Source: Synechococcus sp. AG-679-D13 (GTDB lineage: Bacteria; Cyanobacteriota; Cyanobacteriia; PCC-6307; Cyanobiaceae). Taken from it: DNA of 47,827 nucleotides. The notes under the pieces were generated by a model. It was given only the letters and a program-made list of their open reading frames with translations. It was not told the DNA's origin and made no database searches. Below, piece after piece: positions 7,982 to 18,731 of the stretch. How positions within the stretch are numbered: the first letter of the stretch is position 1; every line of letters starts with the position of its first letter. The stretch lies in contig QCUM01000014.1 in the NCBI GenBank assembly GCA_003210735.1, positions 1-47,827 of the forward strand, given 5' to 3'. Made by a program: the position numbers and the translations under genes.

Positions 7982-8557
7982 ATGGGCATGGCTTGGAACC
8001 TGATCGGTATCGGCGCTGCAGCGTCTGCTCTGTTGATGAGCATGCCGCTGCAGGCAGCGGAGGACTTGGAGCCAGGCGCTCCAGAGCTGACCAGTCGGCT
8101 TGAGCGGTTGCTCGATTCCGTGGCGGTCCCGAAGCCGGTCCAGAAGAGGGACCAGAGGACGCCCCAGAAGACGGTGCTGACCCCAGCGGAGATTCGTGAG
8201 GTGTCTCTTCCAGTTCCCGCGGCGATCCTGCCGCCGCCCAAATTGAAGCCTGTGCCTGCCGTGGTTCGGGTGTTGACGGGTGAAGCCAGCTGGTACGGCC
8301 CGGGCTTCTACGGCAACCGCACTGCAAACGGAGAGATCTATCGCCCCGGCACGATGACCGCGGCCCATCGCACCTTGCCTTTCGGCACCAAAGTGAGAGT
8401 GACCAATCTTTGGAATGGACGGACGGCCGTGATCCGGATCAACGACCGTGGTCCTTTCATTGATCATCGCGTGATCGATCTGGGCCATGGAGCAGCCAGC
8501 CACCTCGGACTGACGGCGTCTGGGATCGCCCAGGTGAAACTTGAGGTGTTGCGCTGA
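7982..8557 (+). CDS. rlpA: RlpA-like double-psi beta-barrel lipoprotein/lytic transglycosylase homologue
   Basis: 191 residues from the ATG at 7982 (another ATG is two codons on). The first 25 residues form a signal peptide ending MPLQAAED without a lipobox Cys, so the protein is probably a soluble periplasmic form. A Pro-rich linker leads to a C-terminal RlpA domain (about residues 95-190): EASWYGPGFYGNRTANGE, TAAHRTLPFGTKVRVTN, RINDRGPF and VIDLGHGAASHLG. RlpA proteins bind or cut glycan strands stripped of peptides. Here the SPOR domain of larger RlpA proteins is missing. The stop codon overlaps the presumed start of panC-cmk, suggesting translational coupling. Confidence 0.85.
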   Translation: MGMAWNLIGIGAAASALLMSMPLQAAEDLEPGAPELTSRLERLLDSVAVPKPVQKRDQRTPQKTVLTPAEIREVSLPVPAAILPPPKLKPVPAVVRVLTGEASWYGPGFYGNRTANGEIYRPGTMTAAHRTLPFGTKVRVTNLWNGRTAVIRINDRGPFIDHRVIDLGHGAASHLGLTASGIAQVKLEVLR

Positions 8558-10068
8558 CTCTGCGTTTTCTCACAACGGAGCAAGAGCTGCGCGGATGGTG
8601 CCAAGGCGCGGATGCTGCTGTGCAGTTCGTCCCCACCATGGGCGCTCTGCATGCCGGCCATGGTGCCTTGATTCAGCGTGCTGCGCCGCAGGGGCCAGTG
8701 CTGGTGAGCGTGTTTGTGAACCCCCTGCAGTTCGGACCTTCGGAGGATTTTGATCACTATCCGCGCACTCTCGATGCGGATTGTCTGATGGCTGAGGAGT
8801 GGGGGGCCGCGGCTCTTTGGGCTCCCAGCGTGGCAACGGTGTATCCCCAGGATCGGCAGGTTCCCACCCGTGTCGCACCAGTGGCGTTGCAGCAGCATCT
8901 CTGCGGTGCCGGACGACCGGGCCATTTTGACGGGGTGGTCACTGTGGTGGCAAGGCTTCTGGATCTTGTGCGACCGCAGCAGATCTGGCTTGGGGAGAAG
9001 GACTGGCAGCAGCTGGTGATCCTGCGTCGCCTGGTCCAGGACCTCGACTTGCCGCTGAGGGTCTGCGCCGTCGCCACGTCCCGAGAGACAGACGGGCTTG
9101 CACGAAGCTCTCGCAACAAATACCTCTCCCCGTCTCAGCGGCTTCAGGCCTCAGCCCTGCCGTTCATCCTGGGCCGTGCGGCTGCCGATGCTCCTTTGGC
9201 AGCGATCCGAAGCGACCTCACCGAAGCCGGTCTCGAGGTGGAGTATGTAGAGAGGGTTGACCCTCTTACCCTGCAACCCTGCGGAGCAGAGAAGGCGATT
9301 TCGCTGCTTGCAGCCGCGGTGCGCTGTGGAACGACCCGACTGATCGATCACGTTTTCTTGATGACCCGCCAGCCCCTCGTCGCGATCGATGGCCCCGCTG
9401 GTGCCGGGAAAAGCACGGTGACCCGCGCGTTTGCTGAACGCCTTGGCCTTATTTACCTCGACACCGGTGCGATGTACCGCTCGGTGACCTGGTGGGTGCA
9501 GAAGAACGGTGTGGACCCCGCTGATGCTGCTGCGATCGAACCGTTGCTGGGCCGGTTCGAGCTGCAGCTGCAGTCGCAGCAGGGAGCCGGTCAGCTGGTG
9601 CTGGTCAATGGTGTGGACGTGAGCGAAGCGATCCGATCCCCGGAGGTGACGGCGTCCGTGTCTGCTGTGGCGGCGCATCGTTGCGTCCGCCAGGGGCTCA
9701 CCGCTCAGCAGAAGGCCATGGGGGCAAAAGGTGGCCTGGTGGCTGAGGGCAGGGATATCGGCACCGCAGTCTTTCCTGACGCGGATCTGAAGGTGTATCT
9801 GACGGCCACTGTGGCCGAGCGGGCCCGACGGCGCGCCCTGGATTTGGGGCAGCGCGGTTTCCCTGTGCCAGAGCGCGCCGAGCTCGAGGCTCAGATTGCT
9901 GAGCGGGATCATCTCGACAGCACCCGGGAGGAGGCGCCGCTGATCCAGGCTTCTGATGCGGTGGAACTCGTGACGGATGGCATGGATATCGATGCTGTGA
10001 TCGAGGCTCTGATTGCAGAGTTCCGCTCCCGTGTTGCGGAGGAGGCCTGGCCTACTCCGGCGGGCTGA
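8554..10068 (+). CDS. panC-cmk: Fused pantoate--beta-alanine ligase / cytidylate kinase
   Basis: About 504 residues. The N-terminal half is PanC: FVPTMGALHAGHGALI (HIGH-like motif), VFVNPLQFGPSEDFDHYPR, LWLGEKDWQQL, and ARSSRNKYLSP (KMSKS-like). The C-terminal half, from about residue 270, is Cmk: AIDGPAGAGKSTVTRAFA (P-loop), YLDTGAMYRS and VAEGRDIGTAVFPDADLKVYL. It makes pantothenate and phosphorylates CMP; this fusion is typical of cyanobacteria. The first beta strand (TLRFLTTEQELRGW) precedes the only GTG at 8620, so translation must start earlier. No ATG, GTG or TTG exists there; a CTG at 8554 overlapping the rlpA TGA is the best candidate. Confidence 0.9.
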   Translation: MTLRFLTTEQELRGWCQGADAAVQFVPTMGALHAGHGALIQRAAPQGPVLVSVFVNPLQFGPSEDFDHYPRTLDADCLMAEEWGAAALWAPSVATVYPQDRQVPTRVAPVALQQHLCGAGRPGHFDGVVTVVARLLDLVRPQQIWLGEKDWQQLVILRRLVQDLDLPLRVCAVATSRETDGLARSSRNKYLSPSQRLQASALPFILGRAAADAPLAAIRSDLTEAGLEVEYVERVDPLTLQPCGAEKAISLLAAAVRCGTTRLIDHVFLMTRQPLVAIDGPAGAGKSTVTRAFAERLGLIYLDTGAMYRSVTWWVQKNGVDPADAAAIEPLLGRFELQLQSQQGAGQLVLVNGVDVSEAIRSPEVTASVSAVAAHRCVRQGLTAQQKAMGAKGGLVAEGRDIGTAVFPDADLKVYLTATVAERARRRALDLGQRGFPVPERAELEAQIAERDHLDSTREEAPLIQASDAVELVTDGMDIDAVIEALIAEFRSRVAEEAWPTPAG

Positions 10069-10531
10069 GCTCATCCAAGAGGTTGCTGCAGGCATCCTCG
10101 AGCAGATCGAGAACATGCTCAAAGCCCGCTTCACCGCCGTAGTAAGGATCAGGAACTTCCGTTTCATTGAAACGGCGTGAATAGCTCAGCATTGGCTTCA
10201 CGGTGGCCACGGCATTTGGGCCTGCCTCCTGAGCCAGGCTTTTAACGGCGGCCAGGTTGTCGTTGTCCATCGTCAACACCAGATCGAAACTGGAGAAGTC
10301 GTCGAGGCTGATCTGACGCGCCCGACTTGGCAGGTCGATTCCCCGTCGGTTGGCTGCTGCTGTCATCCTCCGGTCGGCGGGGTTGCCGACATGCCAGCCG
10401 CCGGTTCCAGCGGAATCCACCACGAACTGATCACTCAGCCCCCGTTGCTTCAGCAGATGCAGGAAGACACCTTCCGCAGCGGGGGATCGGCAGATGTTGC
10501 CGAGGCACACGAACAGCAGCTTCTGGGTCAT
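10052..10531 (-). CDS. Low-molecular-weight protein tyrosine phosphatase
   Basis: 159 residues. LLFVCLGNICRSPAAEGVF at the N-terminus is the CX5R(S) P-loop with nucleophile Cys near residue 10, and VPDPYYGG near residue 130 carries the general-acid Asp. Such enzymes remove phosphate from tyrosine, arginine or small molecules in the cytoplasm. Its ATG overlaps the rpcF stop codon by 4 nt, so it is the last gene of an rpcT-rpcE-rpcF unit. This ties a phosphatase to phycocyanin lyases, perhaps only for expression. The 3' end overlaps convergent panC-cmk by 17 nt. Confidence 0.92.
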   Translation of the reverse strand: MTQKLLFVCLGNICRSPAAEGVFLHLLKQRGLSDQFVVDSAGTGGWHVGNPADRRMTAAANRRGIDLPSRARQISLDDFSSFDLVLTMDNDNLAAVKSLAQEAGPNAVATVKPMLSYSRRFNETEVPDPYYGGEAGFEHVLDLLEDACSNLLDELSPPE

Positions 10532-11160
10532 TCGGCGTTGAGGCGTTGAAGGGCGAGTTGGGCCCGGAGGCGCACCACCTTGACATCCTCGGAAGAGGAG
10601 GAGAGCTGCCGCAACAGAGCCAGGGCCTGATCAGTCATCGAACCCGACACGTTGGAGTGTTGCAGGCGCCGTTCGAGTCCGAAAGCAGCGGCGTAGCGGA
10701 CCACCCATTCGTCGTCTCGGCCAGCCAGCAGCAGCCCGTCGCAGCAGCGACGGAGGGCATCAGCATCCCTGCTGTTGTTCAGGTCCAGCTCGGCCAGGCC
10801 CTTTGTTGCGGCTCGCCGCACACTCGGCGCGATGTCGGCCTGGAGAGCGTGTTCGAGAAGTTCGAGCCCCCTGGGGTCACGCAGTGTTGCAAGCACCTTC
10901 ACCACCCAGGCCCGGGCGCCGTAGTTCCTGGCGTCCAGGCTCACCAGCAGCTTGGGAACAACCGCGCATCCCAGGCTGATCAAGCCCTCGGTCGCCACGC
11001 TGGCCATGGCAGGGTTGTTGAACCCCAGCACCTTGATCAGCGTTTCGGCAGCTTCCGGATCCTGGAGTGACGCGATGGCCCGGGTCGCCTGAACCAGGTC
11101 AGCCGTGCTGGTGGCCTGGTCTAACCGTGCAAATGCTGCTGTGAGCTCAGCTGTCGCCAT
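10528..11160 (-). CDS. rpcF: Phycocyanin alpha-84 bilin lyase subunit, CpcF/RpcF type
   Basis: 210 residues, mostly helical HEAT-like repeats. YGARAWVVKVLATLRDPRG and APSVRRAATKGLAEL match the CpcF family. The Asn-His-Cys-Gln motif that marks the lyase-isomerase PecF is absent, and the CpcF-like NYGARAW stretch stands instead. It should therefore act with RpcE to attach a bilin to Cys84 of RpcA without isomerisation, most likely phycoerythrobilin in this marine R-phycocyanin. The start shares one base with the rpcE stop, and the stop overlaps the phosphatase start. Lyase class is firm; bilin type is inferred. Confidence 0.85.
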   Translation of the reverse strand: MATAELTAAFARLDQATSTADLVQATRAIASLQDPEAAETLIKVLGFNNPAMASVATEGLISLGCAVVPKLLVSLDARNYGARAWVVKVLATLRDPRGLELLEHALQADIAPSVRRAATKGLAELDLNNSRDADALRRCCDGLLLAGRDDEWVVRYAAAFGLERRLQHSNVSGSMTDQALALLRQLSSSSEDVKVVRLRAQLALQRLNAE

Positions 11161-11939
11161 CAGATCAGCGCATCCATGGCTCGAAGCACCTGCGGATCCT
11201 CGCTGTCTTCCGCCAGGCCGCGCAGGGCCACGAGTTTGAGGCTGGGTTCCACGGCAGCTGCACTGATGGCCGAGCCGGCCCCGATCCAGCCCGTGGCGCC
11301 CAGATCCAGCAGTGCACCTAGGCGCACCAGGGCCTCAGGGTGTTTGAGCAACTCGATCAACTGAACTCCCCAGCTGGAATCACCGGTCAGTTGGAGAAGG
11401 GCCCTGCAGGCGGCAGCGCGGATCAGAGGGCGCGGATGGTCTGCGAAAGGGCGAATTGCCGCCAGCGTTTCAGCGCTGCTAAGACCGATTTCACCGAGGG
11501 ACTCGATCAGCGCTTCGCAGGGCTCCTGAAGCAAGGGTGAGCCGGCCTGTTCGCCTCCAGCGACTGCGGTGCCGCTTTCAATCAGGCGTCGGATGCCGGG
11601 TACTGCAGCTGGATCCCTCAGCCGTCCGAGGCTGCGAGCTGCTTCCTCGCGCACGGTGTAATCGGTTGAGTTCAGCAGTTCGCACAGAGGGTTGCGGGCT
11701 GCCAGGTTTCCCAGTCGTCCGAGGGCACGGATGGCATTCAGCGCAACCCCGCGACGGTCTGGTTCTACCGGTGTCTGCTCCAGTGCTTTCAGAGTCTTTA
11801 GGAGCAGAGGTACCGCTTCTGGGTGGCGGCTTCGCATCTTTCCCAGCCACCAGGCGGCGTAGTACTGCGCGGATGGATCGGCGCTCTGGCCGAGGTTTGC
11901 GATCACCTGAGTTTCGTTCAGGGGCTCCGTCACAGCCAT
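11160..11939 (-). CDS. rpcE: Phycocyanin alpha-84 bilin lyase subunit, CpcE/RpcE type
   Basis: 259 residues. The N-terminal segment AQYYAAWWLGKMRSRHPEAV, then RRGVALNAIRALGRLGN and VREEAARSLGRLRDPAAVP, are typical CpcE HEAT-like repeats, continuing to LVALRGLAEDSEDPQV near the end. CpcE-type and CpcF-type subunits form a heterodimer that ligates a bilin to Cys84 of the phycocyanin alpha chain. Its 5' end overlaps rpcT by 10 nt and its 3' end touches rpcF, so all three are translationally coupled. Many marine strains instead carry the fused lyase-isomerase RpcG at this locus, so this strain probably has R-phycocyanin II rather than the phycourobilin form. Confidence 0.87.
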   Translation of the reverse strand: MAVTEPLNETQVIANLGQSADPSAQYYAAWWLGKMRSRHPEAVPLLLKTLKALEQTPVEPDRRGVALNAIRALGRLGNLAARNPLCELLNSTDYTVREEAARSLGRLRDPAAVPGIRRLIESGTAVAGGEQAGSPLLQEPCEALIESLGEIGLSSAETLAAIRPFADHPRPLIRAAACRALLQLTGDSSWGVQLIELLKHPEALVRLGALLDLGATGWIGAGSAISAAAVEPSLKLVALRGLAEDSEDPQVLRAMDALI

Positions 11940-12520
11940 GCGTTCGTCATGTCCGAAGCCCAGCTCTCGGTTCTGCGGAAGCGGAATTCACCCGCGACCG
12001 ATCCCCAGCAGCGTTCATTGGTGATGGGGTCATGCCCCCGATCCAGAGTGGCGAGGGCCTCGCCCTGGAGATGGAATCGACTCACCAGCACGGTGTCTTT
12101 GCCGTTGCGGTGCACGATGCAACGACAGCCCGGTTCCATGGCTCCGTGATACCCATCCGACTGCTCCACAACCTGGTAGTGGCATTGGTCCAGACAGATG
12201 AGATCGTCGTCACGAATCTCCAGTCGCTGGTCAGGATCAAAGGTTGCTGTTGCGAAGCGAGCTGGGTCGTGAAAGGTGTGATTCCAGAGCTTGATGACGC
12301 CTTTGGACTGCTCCTCCGCCCGAATCATTCGCAGTCGATAAGGGTTCTTGGGATCCACGGCATAGCTTTGCTCCAGCAGGATTGATCCTGGTTGCAGATG
12401 CTCCAGAGGTCGATAGCGCAGGAAAATGTGGGCGTACAACGGTGGGTTGTCGAACGCCTGCTGCTGATTGCTGTACTCACCACAAAGCAGAGTGAGGAAA
12501 CGCCGGACATCGGGGGTCAT
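11930..12520 (-). CDS. rpcT: Phycocyanin beta-153 bilin lyase, CpcT/CpeT family
   Basis: 196 residues of the T-type lyase family, a lipocalin-like beta barrel. YSNQQQAFDNPPLYAHIFLRYRPL, LEQSYAVDPKNPYRLR, CHYQVVEQSDGYHGAMEPGC and LVSRFHL followed by RGHDP and CWGSVAGEFRFRR match CpcT/CpeT. It should attach a bilin to Cys153 of RpcB, whose gene lies just upstream. A hairpin with a T tract lies between rpcA and this gene, which would lower its expression relative to rpcBA. It overlaps rpcE by 10 nt. Compare the second T-type gene, cpeT, at 28816-29451. Confidence 0.87.
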   Translation of the reverse strand: MTPDVRRFLTLLCGEYSNQQQAFDNPPLYAHIFLRYRPLEHLQPGSILLEQSYAVDPKNPYRLRMIRAEEQSKGVIKLWNHTFHDPARFATATFDPDQRLEIRDDDLICLDQCHYQVVEQSDGYHGAMEPGCRCIVHRNGKDTVLVSRFHLQGEALATLDRGHDPITNERCWGSVAGEFRFRRTESWASDMTNAWL

Positions 12521-12554
12521 CGCACGACTCGTTTTTGGTCCGGAAGCAAACAGT

Positions 12555-12580
12555 AAAAAGCCCCCCTTTGGAGGAGGGCT
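12555..12580 (-). terminator. Intrinsic terminator/attenuator after rpcBA
   Basis: On the minus strand AGCCCTCC-TCCAAA-GGGGGGCT forms an 8-bp stem with one G-T pair, followed by TTTTTAC. It lies between rpcA and the lyase genes rpcT-rpcE-rpcF, so partial read-through would give few lyase transcripts per phycocyanin transcript. Confidence 0.75.
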
Positions 12581-12601
12581 GAGGGAATGGCGCAGCGCTG
12601 A

Positions 12602-13090
12602 TCAGATCAGGGCGTTGATGGCGTAGTCGATGTAGCTGTTGGCTTCGGTGGCTGCGTCACCACTGAGGCCATGGTTGGACTTGATGTGCTTGAGCGCTTC
12701 CACATACCAGGAAGGGGAGAGCTCGAAAGTGCGGTTGATTTCGTCCAGGCCAGCGATCAGGTAATCGTCCATGGGGCCGGTGCCACCTGCCACCAGGCAA
12801 TAGGTGATCATGCGCAGGTAGTAGCCCACGTCGCGGGAGCACTTGGCTTTCCCTTCATTGGTGGAGGCGTAATTAGCGCCTTCCATCTGGGTGGTGTAAG
12901 GGAATTTGGTGTAGACGGCCTGAGCGGCGCCGTTCACCAAGGCGTCGGCCTTGCTGGTGAGAGCCTTGGCAGCCTCGAGGCTGGCTTTGGCACGGTTGAA
13001 GCGGCCGGAAGCGGCTTGAACTTCTGTGTTGCTCAGGAAACGACCCTGAGAATCAGCTGCTGCAACAGCTTCGGTGAGGGGGGTTTTCAT
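12602..13090 (-). CDS. rpcA: R-phycocyanin alpha subunit
   Basis: 162 residues, the standard length of a phycocyanin alpha chain. [20 protein letters not shown] opens the globin-like fold; Cys84 in [20 protein letters not shown] is the bilin site, and [20 protein letters not shown] is a typical alpha-chain end. It forms (alpha-beta)6 discs at the base of the rod, attached to thylakoid phycobilisomes. No second alpha cysteine is present, so it carries one bilin, supplied by RpcE-RpcF. It lies 41 nt after rpcB. No Shine-Dalgarno sequence precedes the ATG. Confidence 0.96.
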   Translation of the reverse strand: MKTPLTEAVAAADSQGRFLSNTEVQAASGRFNRAKASLEAAKALTSKADALVNGAAQAVYTKFPYTTQMEGANYASTNEGKAKCSRDVGYYLRMITYCLVAGGTGPMDDYLIAGLDEINRTFELSPSWYVEALKHIKSNHGLSGDAATEANSYIDYAINALI

Positions 13091-13131
13091 GAATCTGTAA
13101 AAGGATTAATGACGTCGAATCCAGGCGCCGA

Positions 13132-13650
13132 TCAGGCGACAGACGCGGCCGCGCGATCGAAGTAAGTGCCGATCTCACTGCTCAGTGAGGCACAGTCTCC
13201 AGCGGAGATGCCAGCTTTGTCGTTGATGATTGCAAGAGCGGTTTCCTTCATCAGGTTCACGCCGGCTGCCACAGAAGCACCAGGGGTGCCAAGGGCGAGA
13301 TAGGTCTCGCGCAGACCGTTCAGGCAACGGTCTTCCATCACGGAAGCATCACCGGTGAATGCGGAGTAGGTGACGTAGCGCAAGATGATTTCCATGTCGC
13401 GCAGGCATGCAGCCATGCGACGGGAGGTGTAGGCATTACCGCCGGGGGCGATCAAGGCCGGTTGCTGAGCGAACAACTGGCGTGCTGCCGAAGCCACGAT
13501 GGTGGAAGCACTGCTGGAGATGCGATTAACGGCATCCAGACGCTTGTTGCTGTCAGAAACCATGGCAGCGAGAGCATCGATCTCGCTGGTGTTGATGAAT
13601 TGTCCCCGGGCGTCGGCCTGGGCGACAACCTTGGTGAAGGCGTCGAACAT
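13132..13650 (-). CDS. rpcB: R-phycocyanin beta subunit
   Basis: 172 residues, full length. [40 protein letters not shown] with Cys82, and [20 protein letters not shown] with Cys153 are the classic phycocyanin beta features; Asn72 (PGGN) is the conserved methylated asparagine. Position 50, a bilin Cys in phycoerythrins, is not Cys, which separates this chain from CpeB and MpeB below. It pairs with RpcA. AGGA lies about 9 nt before the ATG. It heads the operon rpcB-rpcA-(terminator)-rpcT-rpcE-rpcF-phosphatase. Confidence 0.97.
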   Translation of the reverse strand: MFDAFTKVVAQADARGQFINTSEIDALAAMVSDSNKRLDAVNRISSSASTIVASAARQLFAQQPALIAPGGNAYTSRRMAACLRDMEIILRYVTYSAFTGDASVMEDRCLNGLRETYLALGTPGASVAAGVNLMKETALAIINDKAGISAGDCASLSSEIGTYFDRAAASVA

Positions 13651-13827
13651 GGTTGTTGTCCTGTTAACTACGTCTGGAGAGGGATCTCAGACTCAGATGG
13701 GATGGCAAAAAGGCTATTGCCCTCATCCCGTCGTTGGTGATTCTGACCAACAAGCCGGACGCTCCCCGAAAGCTGTTCATAATGCTTAACTCCCTTGCCA
13801 CGACAAGGAAGTCAGCGGTTTTACTGC

Positions 13828-15922
<2,095 letters not shown>

Positions 15923-15966
15923 TGATGTTGCCGAGCATTGATACTAATCGGTTGTCAAATTTTCAC

Positions 15967-16248
15967 TCAGTTTTTTGATTGCTGGGCATTTCTCTGGGCC
16001 ACTAACTGTGACATGACCTCGTCAAGCCGATTAAGTTCTTGATGTTCGGCAATCGTGGCGTCGATTTTCTTTTGAGATAGCCTCAACTTTTTCCCGAGGC
16101 TCACAACATCTTGAAAAAGACGCTCTTTGTATAAAGCCAGTTCGTCTATCGATTCTTGTAATTCTTTGATGCTTGGGGGCTCGGAGTGAGGTTGTTCCAT
16201 GACGTCAAGCAATGTTTTGTGTAGTTTACTTAGCCCCTGGGCTGACAT
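15967..16248 (-). CDS. Hypothetical helical protein heading the peb operon
   Basis: 93 residues, almost wholly helical. The centre (SIDELALYKERLFQDVVSLG, about residues 32-51) and the segment KLRLSQKKIDATIAEHQEL have heptad-like spacing and suggest a short coiled coil. No cysteine and no known domain. It starts the unit unknown-cpeU-pebA-pebB, with 44 nt before cpeU, and is divergent from cpeBA. A role in bilin production or delivery is guessed only from position. Confidence 0.7.
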   Translation of the reverse strand: MSAQGLSKLHKTLLDVMEQPHSEPPSIKELQESIDELALYKERLFQDVVSLGKKLRLSQKKIDATIAEHQELNRLDEVMSQLVAQRNAQQSKN

Positions 16249-17081
<833 letters not shown>

Positions 17082-17137
17082 TTGATCTGAACTCATCTTT
17101 CATCAAACATTCAGCACCACTATTTAAGGCTTCTTAA

Positions 17138-17632
<495 letters not shown>

Positions 17633-17654
17633 ATCAAAGATAGATTCAAATTCA

Positions 17655-17680
17655 GGGTGGTCTTAGACCACCCTTTTTTT
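17655..17680 (+). terminator. Intrinsic terminator after cpeBA
   Basis: GGGTGGTC-TTA-GACCACCC forms a perfect 8-bp stem, followed by seven T. It closes the cpeBA transcript 22 nt after cpeA and separates it from an unrecognised gene on the same strand. Confidence 0.9.
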
Positions 17681-17777
17681 ATGCCCAAAACTATTCGTAG
17701 CCTTTGCGTTCTCACGGTGGGGGTGAGGGGGCTCCACGAAGGAGAACAAAACCCATTATGATCATAAAAAAGTTTAA

Positions 17778-18203
17778 ATGACAACGTTCATCCTTTCCCA
17801 CAACCTTCAGGTTCAATCCGAAGGAGTCCCAGCATTTATCAATCAAGAACTGGCGGAAGGTTTAAAATCTTGCTCTAATTCAATATCCAGTAGTGAAGTG
17901 ATTAATCATCCACACTGGATTATTAAAATCACTTCCTCTCTCTCTCATTCAGAGTTAGCTGTTGAATTAGTAAAAGCGTGGAAAGCCCATAGAGCAAAGC
18001 TGGGCCATCAAATAGACCATACAATTTTGGCTCTGGGTGGCAAGAAAGATACTGATGCTATGCCAAATGCCCCTCTTCAAAAAGATTTTTGGGGGGTTGA
18101 TTTGGTTGAAGTCGTGGACAAACCTGCTTTTCTTAAAGCAATAAATTGGGAGATGCTCAAGGCATCTCGCAATCCTGATAATATCTTTGAAGTTTATCTA
18201 TGA
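17778..18203 (+). CDS. Unrecognised protein downstream of cpeBA
   Basis: 141 residues. Beta-strand-like stretches (HPHWIIKITSSLS, DHTILALGG) alternate with helices (HSELAVELVKAWKAHRAKLG), and the C-terminal part, FWGVDLVEVVDKPAFLKAIN, looks compact and globular. There is no signal peptide, membrane segment or cysteine. It follows the cpeBA terminator by about 100 nt, with a 12-bp palindrome at 17756-17767 just before the ATG, and could be expressed by read-through or from its own promoter. It is AT-rich like its neighbours. Function unknown; position suggests phycoerythrin assembly. Confidence 0.7.
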   Translation: MTTFILSHNLQVQSEGVPAFINQELAEGLKSCSNSISSSEVINHPHWIIKITSSLSHSELAVELVKAWKAHRAKLGHQIDHTILALGGKKDTDAMPNAPLQKDFWGVDLVEVVDKPAFLKAINWEMLKASRNPDNIFEVYL

Positions 18204-18216
18204 AATTGGTTGGTTT

Positions 18217-18570
18217 TTAGCGAGCCTTGCGCCTCCCTCTTTTGCGAGCGGGTTTTTTCTCTTCGGTATTGCTCTCTTCTGCTTTTACGGAATCCTCTTC
18301 TTTGCCTTTGCTGCTCGGTTTCGTTGCTACAACTACTTTTTCAAGTAGTTTTTGGGATTGAGCCTTCAATTTTTCGCCGGTATTTTTAGTGCCTTTTCCT
18401 GGCTTTTGGTCAGCTTGGACATCTGTAATTATGCCTCCATTTTGCATAAAAGATGTCATCCATCTGCTCATTAATCGCGTATCAAGGGAAATTGTTTGTG
18501 GAGTAGTAGGCCTCGAATCAGGCATTACATTAACTGATACCCTTAGAAAACGACCTGGGAAGGGACCCAT
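18217..18570 (-). CDS. Stand-alone CpcD-like domain with Lys/Arg-rich tail
   Basis: 117 residues. The first 55 (RFLRVSVNVMPDSR ... LMSRWMTSFMQNGGIITDV) resemble the CpcD-type capping domain at the ends of CpeC and MpeD in this window: an RV-V strand, then M-x2-x2-M-x5-GG-x-I-x2-V. No Pfam00427 linker domain is attached. Residues 58-117 are low-complexity, rich in Lys, Ser and Glu, and end in KKPARKRGRRKAR. It may be a small rod-capping linker, with a tail binding membrane, nucleic acid or an acidic protein. The resemblance is by eye and could be coincidental. Convergent with the preceding gene. Confidence 0.6.
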   Translation of the reverse strand: MGPFPGRFLRVSVNVMPDSRPTTPQTISLDTRLMSRWMTSFMQNGGIITDVQADQKPGKGTKNTGEKLKAQSQKLLEKVVVATKPSSKGKEEDSVKAEESNTEEKKPARKRGRRKAR

Positions 18571-18731
18571 CTTCTGATGTTAGAACTTTATGCATTATGT
18601 TCTGCATTCCTGATATTGCAAGTCAAACAATATTTTTCTTAGTCTGGCTAGTGGCCTCTGGCTTCTAGAGCTGTGGCTGGTCATTTGCCGATTCAAGGAT
18701 GTAAAATTAGTTAATAGCCTATTTGATTTAG

